A stretch of 64,000 nucleotides of DNA, taken from positions 31,856,905-31,920,904 of the forward strand of contig JASFXZ010000005.1 of NCBI GenBank assembly GCA_032209605.1, given 5' to 3'. Below the pieces are notes generated by a model that worked only from the letters and a program-made list of their open reading frames with translations, was not told where the DNA came from and searched no databases. Positions 1 to 11,370 of the stretch are shown piece after piece. The translations under genes and the position numbers were made by a program. Each line of letters begins with the position of its first letter. Position 1 is the stretch's first letter. The stretch is from Mactromeris polynyma. Lineage: Eukaryota; Mollusca; Bivalvia; Venerida; Mactridae.

Positions 1-714
1 AGAGTCATTCTGCATTCTTCGTAGTATGTTTTCAAGTTCAGAATTCATTGATTTGTTCTCTGTTATCAGTTTTTTCAGTTCTGTTTCTTCTGTTTTCTTA
101 CTCATTTCTGCTTGGTCTGTTATAAGTTTCTGTATCTGATCTAGATAATCATTGATCTTTTTGCGAAAAGATGTAATTTGATGTTGAATCTTGTCGTATG
201 TTGTATCCAGGTTCTTCAAATCATTGTCTAACATATCTGTCATTAATTTTATTTCATTATGAAACTTGTCAAGCTTTTCTTGCATCAGCTTGAATTCGTT
301 TGTTGCTTGGAAACTATCCGATATATCTTGCACCCGAACTTTCTTGCAGGATGTGTGGTTTAGGGTCATACAATCCACACAGCCAGGTTCATCATGAGCT
401 TTGCAGTAGAATCTAATTATTTCAGGATGGTGTGTTCTGCAGACTTCAACACAGAGATCCTTGCCGGTACGGGATCCTTGTCCCCCAGGCATCTGAGTCT
501 TATCTAAAATTATGTGACTTCTTGTCATCTTCTGGTTTTTATGCACTCCAAGACAAGTGTCACATAGATATTCTTGGCATATTTGGCAATATCCCTCCAC
601 AGCGACCCATTTACCCCCATTGATGCAAGGTTCACAGAAGGATTCATCGGCATCACCAGACGCATTACTGTACGAGTCCTTGACTGACCTCTGTTGTGTC
701 CCGCCTTCCGCCAT
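1..714 (-). CDS. TRIM-like B-box/coiled-coil protein, 5' part (runs off left edge)
   Basis: This is an open reading frame of 238 codons, read on the minus strand from ATG at 714 to the window edge with no stop. Residues 27-67 form a first B-box-like zinc site (C27, C30, C43, C46, C51, C54, H58, H67). Residues 88-123 form a second B-box (cysteines and histidines in CVEVCRTHH, then FYCKAHDEPGCVDC and NHTSC). Residues from about 135 to the edge are charged and heptad-like, predicted as coiled coil. No RING precedes the B-boxes; the protein starts MAEGG and is Ser/Asp/Glu-rich up to C27. This RING-less layout is typical of the expanded mollusc TRIM56/TRIM71-like families, whose C-termini often carry NHL or beta-propeller repeats; that part is outside the window. 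A ubiquitin-ligase function should not be assumed without a RING. The start is the first in-frame Met and lies in a good context (accaacATGg). Family is confident; the exact paralogue is not. Confidence 0.85.
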   Translation of the reverse strand, partial: MAEGGTQQRSVKDSYSNASGDADESFCEPCINGGKWVAVEGYCQICQEYLCDTCLGVHKNQKMTRSHIILDKTQMPGGQGSRTGKDLCVEVCRTHHPEIIRFYCKAHDEPGCVDCMTLNHTSCKKVRVQDISDSFQATNEFKLMQEKLDKFHNEIKLMTDMLDNDLKNLDTTYDKIQHQITSFRKKINDYLDQIQKLITDQAEMSKKTEETELKKLITENKSMNSELENILRRMQNDS

Positions 715-799
715 GTTGGTGTTGTTGTGGTTATTTGCTACAAAATTAAGAAGCTAATTTAACAGTAGAAAGATAATCTCATTCAGCATTTTCATTGCA

Positions 800-1240
800 T
801 AATAGAGCAATGTCGGGAATAGTCGACACCATCGGTCATTACGGACACCATCTGAGTGTCTCGCACAAGACCCATGTCCGTAGCTCACAGATTAAGGTCA
901 CACTTAGAGATCAAACATCAAAAATGGGTCTAAACCTTATTGTCCGGAATATTACACTGTTATTTATTGAGCGATTTACAAATAATTTGACACAAATGTT
1001 GACTATGATGAGAATGTGTGTTGCGCATAAGTCGTGTTCTGTAGCTCAAAGGTCAAGGGTCACACTTGTGATTTTTGTCTGGACCATTACTCTATCATTT
1101 ATTGTAGAATTTTCAAATTACTTGGTCAGCTTGTTGTGTTGTGTCCCTCACATATGGTTGTCGATAACTGCCAAAGTATGTCGAAAAATACTGTGGAGTA
1201 CAGTCTTTATACCTTACGTCGTCATTGTCGAATATATGTG
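800..1240. repeat. Diverged tandem interspersed repeat (about 163-bp period)
   Basis: A segment containing 'gtccgtagctcacagattaa' near 873 recurs in diverged form near 1037 ('ctgtagctcaaaggtcaagg'), and part of a third unit starts near 1140. The similarity covers most of each unit. The short open frames over this stretch have no recognisable protein and are best read as repeat shadows. Similar sequences are common interspersed repeats in bivalve genomes (recollection, not a search). Confidence 0.5.
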
Positions 1241-1717
1241 AGTAAGATGTCCATATGGCTTACAAGAGATTTTGACATCCTTGTTGGTAAATATCAACAT
1301 AGGAATGTTCTTGTGTAACTTGTATGAAACATAACCCTGAAGAGTCAATAACTGCTGATATTGCTCTACATAATCAATTATTCATTGCATGAAAATTTTG
1401 ATGCAGTTAAATTCTTTATATAAATATACTTAGTGGTTTTTGCTTACCTTGAAATGAGCAATTCCATGATTGGCATGATTCTCATGGAGAATTTCATGTA
1501 GATATTTATCACCCCTAAACTTTCTTGTCTAGGTTTGGTTTATATAATGGGATGTTTCAAGTAGTACACAAGTAGCTATACTTAGACCACCCTCATGCCA
1601 ACCCTCCAATGAGCAGCTTCCATTTTGTCCGATTGTATAGATAAAAACTTCCTTGAAGGTCACATGATCTGAGCTGCATAGACAATCCCTTTAAAATATC
1701 ACGTTTCTATACATAAA

Positions 1718-1876
1718 CAGTAAAACCTTACTTAAAGACCACCTCAGTAATAAGACCACATTTTAAAGTCCATTTTGACTGTTCCGTATTTTATTCAACC
1801 TCAACATTAAACCACCTCAATATTAAGACCAGTTTTCGAGGGTTTAAAGGGTGGTCTTATTCTTGAGGTTGTACTG
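1718..1876. mobile_element. MITE family A copy (CAGTAAAACCTY termini)
   Basis: The element begins CAGTAAAACCTTACTTAAAG and ends in an inverted, slightly decayed form (GAGGTTGTACTG). The interior repeats the motif AAGACCACCTCA on both arms, so the element folds back on itself. Six further copies occur in this window (near 9870, 25482, 35037, 36358, 36749, 47120). No coding capacity. Confidence 0.8.
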
Positions 1877-1983
1877 TATAACAGACAAGTTAGATTTAGT
1901 AAAAGAGAACTGATCAGAAATTGTTAAGATGGTCACTGTTACATTGCAGCAGTAATAGTAGAAGCACTAAATGTTTGGTGAGA

Positions 1984-2069
1984 CCACAGGAGATTGTCAC
2001 AAGTTCCCTCCCCTTCTTTGTCCCTTCTATAGTATATACATATATAGAACATGTGGCAATCTCCTGTGG
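1984..2069. mobile_element. Palindromic MITE family B copy (CACAGGAGATTGTCAC)
   Basis: A short, nearly perfect palindrome: CCACAGGAGATTGTCACAAG at the left and its inverted match, ending CAATCTCCTGTGG, at the right, with an AT-rich centre (tatatacatatata). The arms carry a CTCTCCCTTTATCCCTTCTA-type tract. Eight copies, some half-length, are in this window. Non-coding. Confidence 0.8.
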
Positions 2070-2167
2070 GTGAGGCGGGGAAGGTTGTCACTAGTGCGAG
2101 GTGTCGATTACAGTCACCTTTATAAGACAGCTCCTTAGCAAACTTCAAGGAGTACAGAAACCCACTA

Positions 2168-3127
2168 GGCTCACATGTGTCAAACCTTGTTATTCAGTGC
2201 TCACATGTGTCAAACCTTGATATTCAGTGCTCTCATGTGTCAAACCTTGATATTCAGAGCTCACATGTGTCAAATCTTGATATTCAGTGCTCACATATGT
2301 CAAATCTTGATATTCAGTGCTCACATGTGTCAAATCTTGATATTCAGTGCTCTCATGTGTCAAACCTTGATATTCAGTGCTCACATGTGTCAAATCTTGA
2401 TATTCAGTGCTCACATGTGTCTAATCTTGATATTCAGTGCTCACATGTGTCAAATCTTGATATTCAGTGCTCACATGTGTCTAATCTTGATATTCAGTGC
2501 TCTCATGTGTCAAACCTTGATATTCAGTGCTCACATGTGTCAAACCTTGATATTCAGTGCTCACATGTGTCAAACCTTGATATTCAGTGCTCACATGTGT
2601 CAAACCTTGATATTCAGTGCTCACATATGTCAAATCTTGATATTCAGTGCTCACATATGTCAAATCTTGATATTCAGTGCTCACATGTGTCAAACCTTCA
2701 TATTCAGTGCTCACATATGTCAAATCTTGATATTCAGTGCTCACATGTGTCAAACCTTGATATTCAGTGCTCACATGTGTCTAATCTTGATATTCAGTGC
2801 TCTCATGTGTCAAACCTTGATATTCAGTGCTCACGTGTGTCAAACCTTGATATTCAGTGCTCACATGTGTCAAACCTTGATATTCAGTGCTCACGTGTGT
2901 CAAACCTTGATATTCAGTGCTCACATGTGTCAAACCTTGATATTCAGTGCTCACATGTGTCAAACCTTGATATTCAGTGCTCACATGTGTCAAACCTTGA
3001 TATTCAGTGCTCACATGTGTCAAACCTTGATCTTCAGTGCTCACATGTGTCAAACCTTGATATTCAGTGCTCACATGTGTCAAACCTTGATATTCAGCGC
3101 TCACATGTGTCAAACCTTGATATTCAG
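2168..3127. repeat. 30-bp minisatellite, 32 units
   Basis: Thirty-two head-to-tail units of exactly 30 bp run without spacers. Each contains the octamer CACATGTG or a one-base variant (CACATATG, CACGTGTG, CTCATGTG) followed by TCAAACCTTGATATTCAG or a close variant. Because 30 is divisible by three, long reading frames open on both strands; these are artefacts of the period, not genes. Variant positions include a doubled 60-bp dimer (units 8-9 and 10-11). Confidence 0.97.
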
Positions 3128-3861
3128 TTGGAATCTTATGAATTTACACAAAACTCATAGATCCAAATAATATGCTGAATCATGAATAGTTGACTGTCAA
3201 TTTTTGTAGAAGGTGTCCGATACTTGGCGTGGATATTTCTTTGAAGGTGACCACCAAATTTGTATGCTGCACATAGGGGATGTCAGAGCAAAAAATAGAA
3301 ATATCTTTGAACAGCATCTCCTTAAATCAGTTTTGATTACCCTGGTTAAAAATATTCACAGGAGTGACCCTTGCTGGAATTTCCTCAAATTATCATATCA
3401 GTCAGAAGGGCTGTGGTCACTTTTTCCTAATTGTTAAAACTTATCTACCCAAGATAGGGATGCCTGAATGAGGTTGTTCTGTATATCACTTATGTTAAAA
3501 TGCAAATTTATAAATTGTGTTATTTTCAGTATACTAATCCAGAGAGCATGTTCTAGATATTGCATATAAATATGTGAAGTCATTTATGTACATCCGAAAC
3601 AAGGAGATTATACCCTTGAGATACTTGAGATGTTGAATGTGTTTCTGAATCATCATTGTTTTAAGTTGCATCGAATATCCATGCACGGCATGCAGTTTAG
3701 GATAGTAAAACTCTTGATTTATGATTTGACCTCATCATTCTATAAACAATCGTTACTGTATCTAAACTGCTTCACTGTTAAATTGGAACACTTGTGTTGC
3801 ACATATGTATGAGTGTTGATAAATAATAAGATAATGATGTTATGATACTCTTACAGTGTTC
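3128..3861. other. No gene seen between minisatellites
   Basis: This is AT-rich sequence with short open frames only. I found no splice-flanked coding segment, and in particular no segment resembling the XPR1 exon expected upstream of the one at 5755. Confidence 0.6.
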
Positions 3862-4253
3862 AGTCCCCTGTGTACAGTAGTGGTCAGTTAGTCCCCTGTG
3901 TACAGTAGTGGTCAGTTAGTCCCCTGTGTATAGTAGTGGTCAGTTAGTCCCCTGTGTACAGTAGTGGTCAGTTAGTCCCCTGTGTATAGTAGTGGTCAGT
4001 TAGTCCCCTGTGTACAGTAGTGGTCAGTTAGTCCCCTGTGTACAGTAGTGGTCAGTTAGTCCCCTGTGTACAGTAGTGGTCAGTTAGTCCCCTGTGTACA
4101 GGAGTGGTCAGTTAGTCCCCTGTGTACAGTAGTGGTCAGTTAGTCCCCTGTGTACAGGAGTGGTCAGTTAGTCCCCTGTGTACAGTAGTGGTCAGTTAGT
4201 CCCCTGTGTACAGGAGTGGTCAGTTAGTCCCCTGTGTACAGGAGTGGTCAGTT
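3862..4253. repeat. 28-bp minisatellite, 14 units
   Basis: Fourteen tandem 28-bp units contain AGTCCCCTGTGTACAG followed by a TAGTGGTCAGTT segment. Three variants occur at the centre (TACAGT, TATAGT, TACAGG). The 3' half alternates TACAGT and TACAGG units, which suggests expansion through a dimer. Confidence 0.96.
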
Positions 4254-4338
4254 AGTTGTAGATAACTGTATTTGAGATATCCGTCGTAATACAAACAATT
4301 CTGTATTAAAGGGATTTTGAGTGGTATTATATCTTGCA

Positions 4339-5120
4339 TACCAAGTTTGAAGGGTGTATGTAGGAGTGACTTTATGGTCAGATATACCAAGTTTGAAGGG
4401 TGTATGTAGGAGTGACTTAATGGTCAGATATACCAAGTTTGAAGGGTGTATGTAGGAGTGACTTTATGGTCAGATATACCAAGTTTGAAGGGCGTATGTA
4501 GGAGTGACTTTATGGTCAGATATACCAAGTTTGAAGGGCGTATGTAGGAGTGACTTTATGGTCAGATATACCAAGTTTGAAGGGTGTATGTTGGAGTGAC
4601 TTTATGGTCAGATATACCAAGTTTGAAGGGCGTATGTAGGAGTGACTTTATGGTCAGATATACCAAGTTTGAAGGGTGTATGTAGGAGTGACTTTATGGT
4701 CAGATATACCAAGTTTGAAGGGTGTATGTAGGAGTGACTTTATGGTCAGATATACCAAGTTTGAAGGGTGTATGTAGGAGTGACTTAATGGTCAGATATA
4801 CCAAGTTTGAAGGGTGTATGTAGGAGTGACTTTATGGTCAGATATACCAAGTTTGAAGGGCGTATGTAGGAGTGACTTTATGGTCAGATATACCAAGTTT
4901 GAAGGGCGTATGTAGGAGTGACTTTATGGTCAGATATACCAAGTTTGAAGGGTGTATGTTGGAGTGACTTTATGGTCAGATATACCAAGTTTGAAGGGCG
5001 TATGTAGGAGTGACTTTATGGTCAGATATACCAAGTTTGAAGGGTGTATGTAGGAGTGACTTTATGGTCAGATATACCAAGTTTGAAGGGTGTATGTAGG
5101 AGTGACTTTATGGTCAGATA
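4339..5120. repeat. 46-bp minisatellite, 17 units, with an 8-unit higher-order repeat
   Basis: Seventeen units of 46 bp begin TACCAAGTTTGAAGGG and end TATGGTCAGATA. Diagnostic variants (GGCGTATG, TATGTTGG, ACTTAATGG) occur in the order normal, A, normal, C, C, T, C, normal in units 1-8. The same order recurs in units 9-16. The 368-bp blocks 4339-4706 and 4707-5074 therefore read as a recent block duplication. Confidence 0.96.
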
Positions 5121-5537
5121 CTTGGTTGGTCTGTCAGTCCTATTGCAAAATTTCTTCCACTCTTTTGAAGGGATTAAATGGAGATTTAATGCATGTAATC
5201 ACAATGAAGTGTTCTGTGCTGACATTTTATTCAAGGTTTGTCCAAGCATTGCAGAGTTATGTGCTCTTGGACGGTGACAAATTCTGTACACTATTGTAGA
5301 ATCAAAATTAGTTCAGAGTATCATTATTGTGTACACTTTGTCTATGGGTCATTATTTTCTAAAACATGTTTTCATTTGGCTGAACACCTCACAATTTGTT
5401 TCAAAAGTTTCAGGTTAAAAGACCTATAGCATTGTTTGTACGTGGATATTTGTGTCTTATTGTAAACTAACTGAAGTAATTACAGGATTTTTTTTTTTAA
5501 TTTCCACTGATGAGGTGATATTGCGAATATGTTTAAC

Positions 5538-5647
5538 CACAGGTGATTGTCATGAGTTCTCTCCCTGTATCCCTTCTAGAGTTATCTCCCTTTATCCTTT
5601 CTATTGTATATGTATATGTGGAGAGAACTCACGACAATCTCCTGTGT
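5538..5647. mobile_element. MITE family B copy
   Basis: It opens CACAGGTGATTGTCATGAG and closes with the inverted CGACAATCTCCTGTG. The arms carry CTCTCCCTGTATCCCTTCTA and a similar second tract. The centre is tatatgtatatg. It ends about 107 bp before the XPR1 exon at 5755, so it lies in that gene's intron. Confidence 0.8.
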
Positions 5648-5754
5648 GTTTCAGTGATAGCTATAATCCAACTTCTGTATAAATTGCTTGACAAGACTTG
5701 GTGTATATGTATATTGTTATTTATTATAATTCTTGTTATATTTTTGTCTTTCAG

Positions 5755-6761
5755 TTCTACTACTACTTTGCAATAGTTGAAGATTTTATTTTACGATTTA
5801 TATGGTCCCTGTCTGTATCTATTGGAGAGGGGTTGTTAGTTCACAGCGAAATTCTACGAACTTTATTAGTATCACTGGAAATATTCAGGTAAAATATATC
5901 TTGTATGAACAATTCACTTACAAAAGAGAGAGAGAATACCAGGTAAGTAGCTACAGGGAATGCCACATACATAAGACAGTGCCTCCCCACGCAGACCTCT
6001 GGGAAAACAACAATCCATAAAACATAAGGCACTTGAGGAGGTTAATATAGTTTGATTAAAGTTTTCATTAAGTTAAAATAAAGTCACTTATCATTTTGGG
6101 TCGGATTCCCAATGCTGGTACTTATTCTTTTAAAAATTCTTCCAGTCACCATAGTTCTTGTATCAATAAATTTTGTACTATTATGATGATTACCCATTAT
6201 TTGGTGGGCTACTATGGAATCAAAATTAGTCCAGAATACCATTAATGTGTTCACTATTTCTGTTGCTCAATATTTAACAAAACAAGTGTTGAGATGCGTA
6301 GATTAAGATACAGACTTTGTCTTTTAGTTCAAGAAGACTTTTAATTAAAACATTTCATTTCTTGGTCTTGAGGTAGAACATCTCTCATGGATTCCTGCAA
6401 AAAAACATCAGCCAATATCAGTAAATTTCATGACTATTTCGTTAAAGATGAGTCGTTTCCGAATATTTTTGGGCGACCGGAAACAACCAATTTTCAACGG
6501 ACTCGTCACGAAATTTACCGATATCAGCCGATGTTTCAATATTCTGACATGGTATTAATTTCCTTTTTCAGACGTTTTGTTTGGAATTTTTTCCGTCTTG
6601 AGAACGAGCATTTGAACAATTGTGGTCAGTTCCGAGCAGTACGAGATATTTCTATAGCGCCGATAGATGCCAGTGATTTGTCTCAATTGATCGAAATGAT
6701 GGACGAGGAAGATGGTGCTTACGCGCATAGATCGGAGAAACGTAGATTGATCGGAAAGTAG
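5755..6761 (+). CDS. XPR1: XPR1 phosphate exporter, last two exons (partial gene)
   Basis: Exons 5755-5888 and 6572-6761 are joined in phase 2 (TTC AG | A CGT). They encode about 107 residues and a stop. The first exon gives [15 protein letters not shown] and a hydrophobic helix ending in LLVSLEIFR; the second gives [20 protein letters not shown] then [11 protein letters not shown]. This is the highly conserved C-terminal end of the EXS domain, which forms the transport pore of this plasma-membrane phosphate exporter. The acidic tail ([21 protein letters not shown]) is much shorter than the long tail of vertebrate XPR1. Acceptors (TTTTTGTCTTTCAG, TCCTTTTTCAG) and the donor (AG|GTAAAA) are good. 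The exons for the SPX domain and earlier membrane helices are not between 715 and 5754, so the gene either spans the antisense TRIM gene or is a 3' fragment. The open frame 5' of 6572 is intronic. Confidence 0.9.
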
Positions 6762-7703
6762 GTCAAGGGCACCTGCTTGTTGTGCGAATGTCTTGGAACT
6801 TTTACTTCCTGTAGATTCACTGTTTGCTGTGCTGTTTTGCAGTTAATTTCTCTTTTTGTTGTAGTTATTTTGTTAACAACTTATTCACAGATAAGCAATT
6901 TGATACATCTTTGTATTTTGTATACTAAGATTGGATATTTCACCTTAAAAGTCCATTACGGTCAATTAATTATTAATAGATACAATTTTCCAGCTGATTC
7001 TGATAGAGCAGACATTGGTATTGTGCAACAAATTTAATGTAAGTAGGCAAACGTGTGGGAGTTAAGCTGAACTTGATACTCGTGAGACTGTGTAATTGTC
7101 AATTTATCAAACCATTACAGTTTGTTAAGATTCTATAATTGTTACTTGATATTTTGAAGTACTTGAAAGTTGCTTAGTGTTTCATGTTGAACCAAAACAG
7201 CTATTGATCATGATGTTTAACACTCGTAAGAACTGCATGTTGTCTGAATCTGTGAATAAGTTACACAGGTATGAGTTATAGCATGAAAATCTGGTCTCTC
7301 TTTTAAATACATGTATATTGTATATCTGTTGACACAAAACCTTAAGATTGAAATACAGAATATAAGAATCTTCCACTGGCTTCCAGTATGGATTGAAATA
7401 TCTGGTGCGAGGGTTCCTGTTTTGGCAAAGTCTTGTTCCCGCTGCAACAGTTACCCGAGAGCTGGATATTTCAATCCGCTCATGGAACTAAAACGTCTGC
7501 TGTCACAATTTGGCATCAATTTCCCTATGTAGTGGTTTCCCTTTACCAAGTACAGAGACCTTTGCCAACACAAACATTTTAACAGTTTTCTGTTATTTTG
7601 GGTTAGTTTGATTTCATTTACTAGGTATGGACATTGTTCTGGTTATACTTTAAAGAAATGAGTCTGGTGCGGGTGGTTTAATGAAAACATTAGTTGGAAT
7701 AAA
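6762..7703 (+). other. XPR1 3' untranslated region (probable)
   Basis: This is AT-rich sequence downstream of the XPR1 stop. The first clear AATAAA found lies at 7698-7703; the true cleavage site is unknown. A foldback at about 7386-7480 lies inside it. Confidence 0.4.
7386..7480. repeat. Inverted repeat within an interspersed element
   Basis: GGATTGAAATATCTGG at about 7390 is inverted near 7463 (CTGGATATTTCAATCC), leaving a loop of about 60 bp. The flanking segment 'aagaatcttcc[a/g]ctggc' then 'ttccagtatgga' also occurs near 39090, so this is part of a dispersed family. Confidence 0.55.
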
Positions 7704-8054
7704 TAATCAACTTTGTGTCTCATGATGTTACGATCAGTTTATTCAAATATCCATCATCATGACATCTTTGTGAAAGCCGTGTTTAATGTACTGCTAGGGG
7801 AGATAAGAGCCATGGGGAATTTGGCTTGGCATGTCACATATTTTCTTTCATTAACGTGATATTTTTAGCAAGATCTGTATTCCTGATGAGTGCCAGTTTT
7901 TGTGTGCTATGACTCGTATTGCAAGTTTATGTTGTCTATAATAGTATGTAGTATAGTTCTGGTTTACTAAATTTTGCTGTGGGAATGGCTTGCTGTGCAT
8001 AAACATAATACTACTGTGATATGTGAATATTGTTTTTGGAATTCTTTAATGTTT

Positions 8055-8290
8055 AATACTGTATAAGTGGTAATGTTAGCGATGTGGAAATTTTAGTGAA
8101 TTTCGCAAATTCAGGAATGTCGCAAAAATATCAGCCAGTAAACATGTCCTCATTCACAGAAGAATCTATTTTTATACTAGACTTAGCAATACTCTTTGTT
8201 GCCATTAGCAAACATTTCTATGAATACCACCATTTTGCAGGCTTTATGACGGGCAAAAATATCCACTTTTATACATTATCCAATTCTGTG
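8055..8290 (+). mobile_element. Interspersed repeat family D copy
   Basis: It starts TACTGTATAAGTGGTAATGT and continues with GTGAATTTCGCAAATTC and a cag-ccagt-rich stretch. The same block appears inverted near 32582-32800 and 39500-39690, with a more diverged copy near 49240-49370. The open frame over it is not a recognisable protein. Confidence 0.55.
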
Positions 8291-9869
8291 TTTGTTGTTT
8301 ATATTTTGCAATAGTTTACACATTGTATATACTTGTAGTGTTCAATTTTTATCCAAGTTAGTTATATATATTCTCTTCAGTATCTTTATTTTACATGGTT
8401 TGAATTGATGAATATAATATGAGTTGTTTACTGTATTTTGCTTGGGTTGCATTTTCTTCTTCTTGTAAAAACGCAATGAATAAGGTGTGTAAATCATTTA
8501 CCTGACTGTAATATTTCGTATATCATCATTGTTAATACACAGAGATAGAAATCAGGTCTGATTTGGCATTACCGGAAAATTGTGAAACTTAATAAATTGA
8601 GTGGTCCGAGCGCTGTTCTGTTTTCTCAGATTACAATGTATTGCTGTTGACATATATAATTGATGTTAGTCAGGGGAACTAGTCTATGAAGCCCATTTAC
8701 TATGGTCTCTGCCCGTAGATTTTATAACCTTGGTACAATATTGAGGGATAAATATTTATGAAACATAATACTTTAGGGGTTTACTTGTTATGCGATAAAA
8801 AGACCTGTGAACCAGATTTACAGTACCTAAGTGTGCCATACTTGTTTTGTTCAGTTGGTGCTAAAATTTATATTGTTTAACCTCCAAATCATTTCCACTA
8901 TTTTGACGTGTAACAACATAAATAAATCCATTTTGTTTTATTTTTTTGCAAGTTTATGTCTTTGGTTCAATGTTGTTAGTTTTGTGTTTTGTTTGAAGTT
9001 GGTGTTGTCAGATTTGTGTACCTGTTGCAAGTACTTTGACCTTGAATACGCATTGAACCAGTCTGGGTAAATGAAGTGGTATGATTTTGATTATTGAGGT
9101 TTACATGAAATCATGTCTATCTTGCCATGTTTACTTATAGTAAGGATGCTTCTTACTTTGACAAGATTTAGGAGCCGGCTAGTCAACTGGTTGCCGTATA
9201 TAGCTGAAATACTGTAGAGAACCAGTGTAAAACCTGAAGCAATCAGCACTGGGCTCCCAATTATTCTATAATGATAGCAGTTTTATTTACCTTACAAATC
9301 ACAAAATTTTACATTTGTACATAATCATTATTTTTATTCATAGGACTACTTATGGGTTAATTGTATGATGCTGTTGTTCAGACATTGAAATCCACTTATG
9401 TATGATTGACTGGTCAGTTTGTTCCTTTCGTTTTTCTTTAAGTGAAATCGCAGAATCTAAATTCCCCCAGTGTTTTATGAATCTATACTTTTTATATGTA
9501 TGTACGTATAAATTACTTAGGTAATTTTAGTATTAGTTAGTGGCAACTTTTTCAGAAATCTAATGATTACTAATATGATATTGCCTTAGATTTTAGAATA
9601 CTAAATTGCTGAGTAGTGTAGTTACATTAATAACAATGTAGAAATTATCAGAGATGAAATGTTACCTTCAACAATTGTAGCTTTATTGTGGTCACATGAA
9701 ACCTCACATTTCACAGTCTGTATTCTCTGCTGTTATGTGCTTGTTATACCCTATGTGTTCTTGCTGCATGTAACCATAGATTGAAAGTAACCCAACCCCA
9801 CCCCTTATATGAAAGCCTTTAATTATATCTGTTAATAGTGATTTGATTATTCAGCAAACAAGTGATTCT

Positions 9870-10018
9870 GTACTCTACCTTAATAATAAGACCACCATTG
9901 GGACCCTTGAAAACTGGTTTTCTTATTGAGGTGGTCTTAATAATTATTGAGGTTGAATAAAGAGCTTGAAAATTGTGTTCTTAATTTTGAGGGGTCTTAT
10001 TATCGAGGTTTTGTGTGT
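9870..10018. mobile_element. MITE family A copy (decayed)
   Basis: It contains AATAATAAGACCACC near the left end and GGTCTTATTATCGAGGTTTT at the right, matching both arms of family A. The outermost terminal bases are degraded. Confidence 0.65.
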
Positions 10019-10358
10019 ATAGTGAATTTGTGTAAATACATTAAGACTTTAGTGGATCCCAGATATAATACTCAGATAAATTCCTGTAACACCAGTATGT
10101 GGTTTGTCTGTTACATTATATGTAAGGCTGTATATTGAATGTACATACATGTAGTATTAATTAAAGTTACACCATGATTCAGAACAATTGCCCTAAAATG
10201 TTATAGTTTCAATTCTTCTAACAAACTGATTCAAGTAAATTTATGCCTTTTAAAAACATGTCTACCTGTTAAACAAGACCAAAAAAATGCGTATCACAAA
10301 GCTGTAGATAGATATTTTATGCTGAAAGCATCTTGTAGACATACTAGTCCATTATTTT

Positions 10359-10442
10359 CACAGGAGATAGTCACGAGTATCTATACATATAATATAAAAG
10401 GGACAAAGGGAGAGAACTCTAGACTTGTGACTATCTCCTGTG
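10359..10442. mobile_element. MITE family B copy
   Basis: CACAGGAGATAGTCACGAGT at the left pairs with the inverted GTGACTATCTCCTGTG at the right. The matching A-for-T changes in both arms show that the two arms are paired and evolved as a hairpin unit. Confidence 0.8.
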
Positions 10443-11370
10443 ATTATTTTCATGTTACCAATGTGTATCATTCAATGGGTTGAGAAAGGTGTTGTATTAT
10501 TTATTCATTGCTTTTCTTACATATTTTTACAGTTTTTGATAATTTTTATTTTAATTTTAAACTGTAATATATTTTTAATGTAATAACAAGAAGTAGCAGT
10601 TATATATGAACACAAACTTGAAGATATCTATGAAAATGGTTTTGTGAAAAAAATCATATTTTTAACATACAACATTTTTATAATGTTTTAATATTAACTA
10701 TACATAAAGTATTATTTTTTGACGTTTTTTTATTATATTCAAGGATGGCATAATGAAGTGAAGTGTTATTTGATTGTACTGTACATGTAATAATAGTATC
10801 AACAGGTCATTAATGTGCTGGTATAGACTTGTACCTGTTCATGGTTCTCGGCTATTCACTACGACTTACTTTTTACGTTTTTTTATCTAGTTATAAATCT
10901 GTGTATGACTTGAGTTAGAAATCATGTGTTAAATGAATATCACAGATGTTCCAGACGATTCTTGTGTTCTAAGTCATTTAGTGCATATACTTGGAATTTT
11001 GATATGTAATTTCATCTTGATCTTCATTTACAGAGAGCTATGCATTTTTTACATAATGTTGTTACAAAAATAATCATATTGGTAAGATTAACTATCACAT
11101 TGCAATTAAAATCTCCCAAAGAAATGATCCTTTTGTTTTGTATATTGTCTGCTATCAATGTATTGCACGAGTCACTGCTGAATGCTATACAGCTTTTGCA
11201 ACATAAATATGCTTGTTGGATTGACCGCTATACTGTTATAGTTGCTGTTAGATATTCTACTCTGACTGACCATGGATGAACGACTGTCCAGCTATTGGAC
11301 AACCAGCTACCCAGCACAACTGTGAGTGACTAATGTTAACAAATTATACAAGATTGACTGACCATGAATC

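Noticed and set aside
795..1318. Protein-coding gene on the plus strand (148 and 94 codons)
   Set aside because: The stretch is a diverged tandem interspersed repeat, no domain is recognised and there are no convincing splice sites.
2168..3127. CRISPR-like direct repeat array
   Set aside because: Units abut without unique spacers and the DNA is clearly eukaryotic, so this is a minisatellite.
2175..3170. Several long overlapping open frames on both strands, up to 331 codons
   Set aside because: They arise because the tandem unit is 30 bp, a multiple of three, with no stop in the unit; they have no domain and are open in several frames at once.
6387..6571. Open frame reading into the last XPR1 exon from an upstream ATG
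   Set aside because: A strong acceptor at 6571 and the exact XPR1 match starting at 6572 show the upstream part is intron that happens to be open.
8084..8314. 76-codon open frame
   Set aside because: It covers an interspersed repeat present elsewhere in the window and lacks a recognisable domain.
11270..11335. Possible short first exon (ATG in good context, then CAACT|GTGAGT)
   Set aside because: No downstream exon in phase was found and the segment resembles neighbouring 'tgactgaccatg' repeat words.
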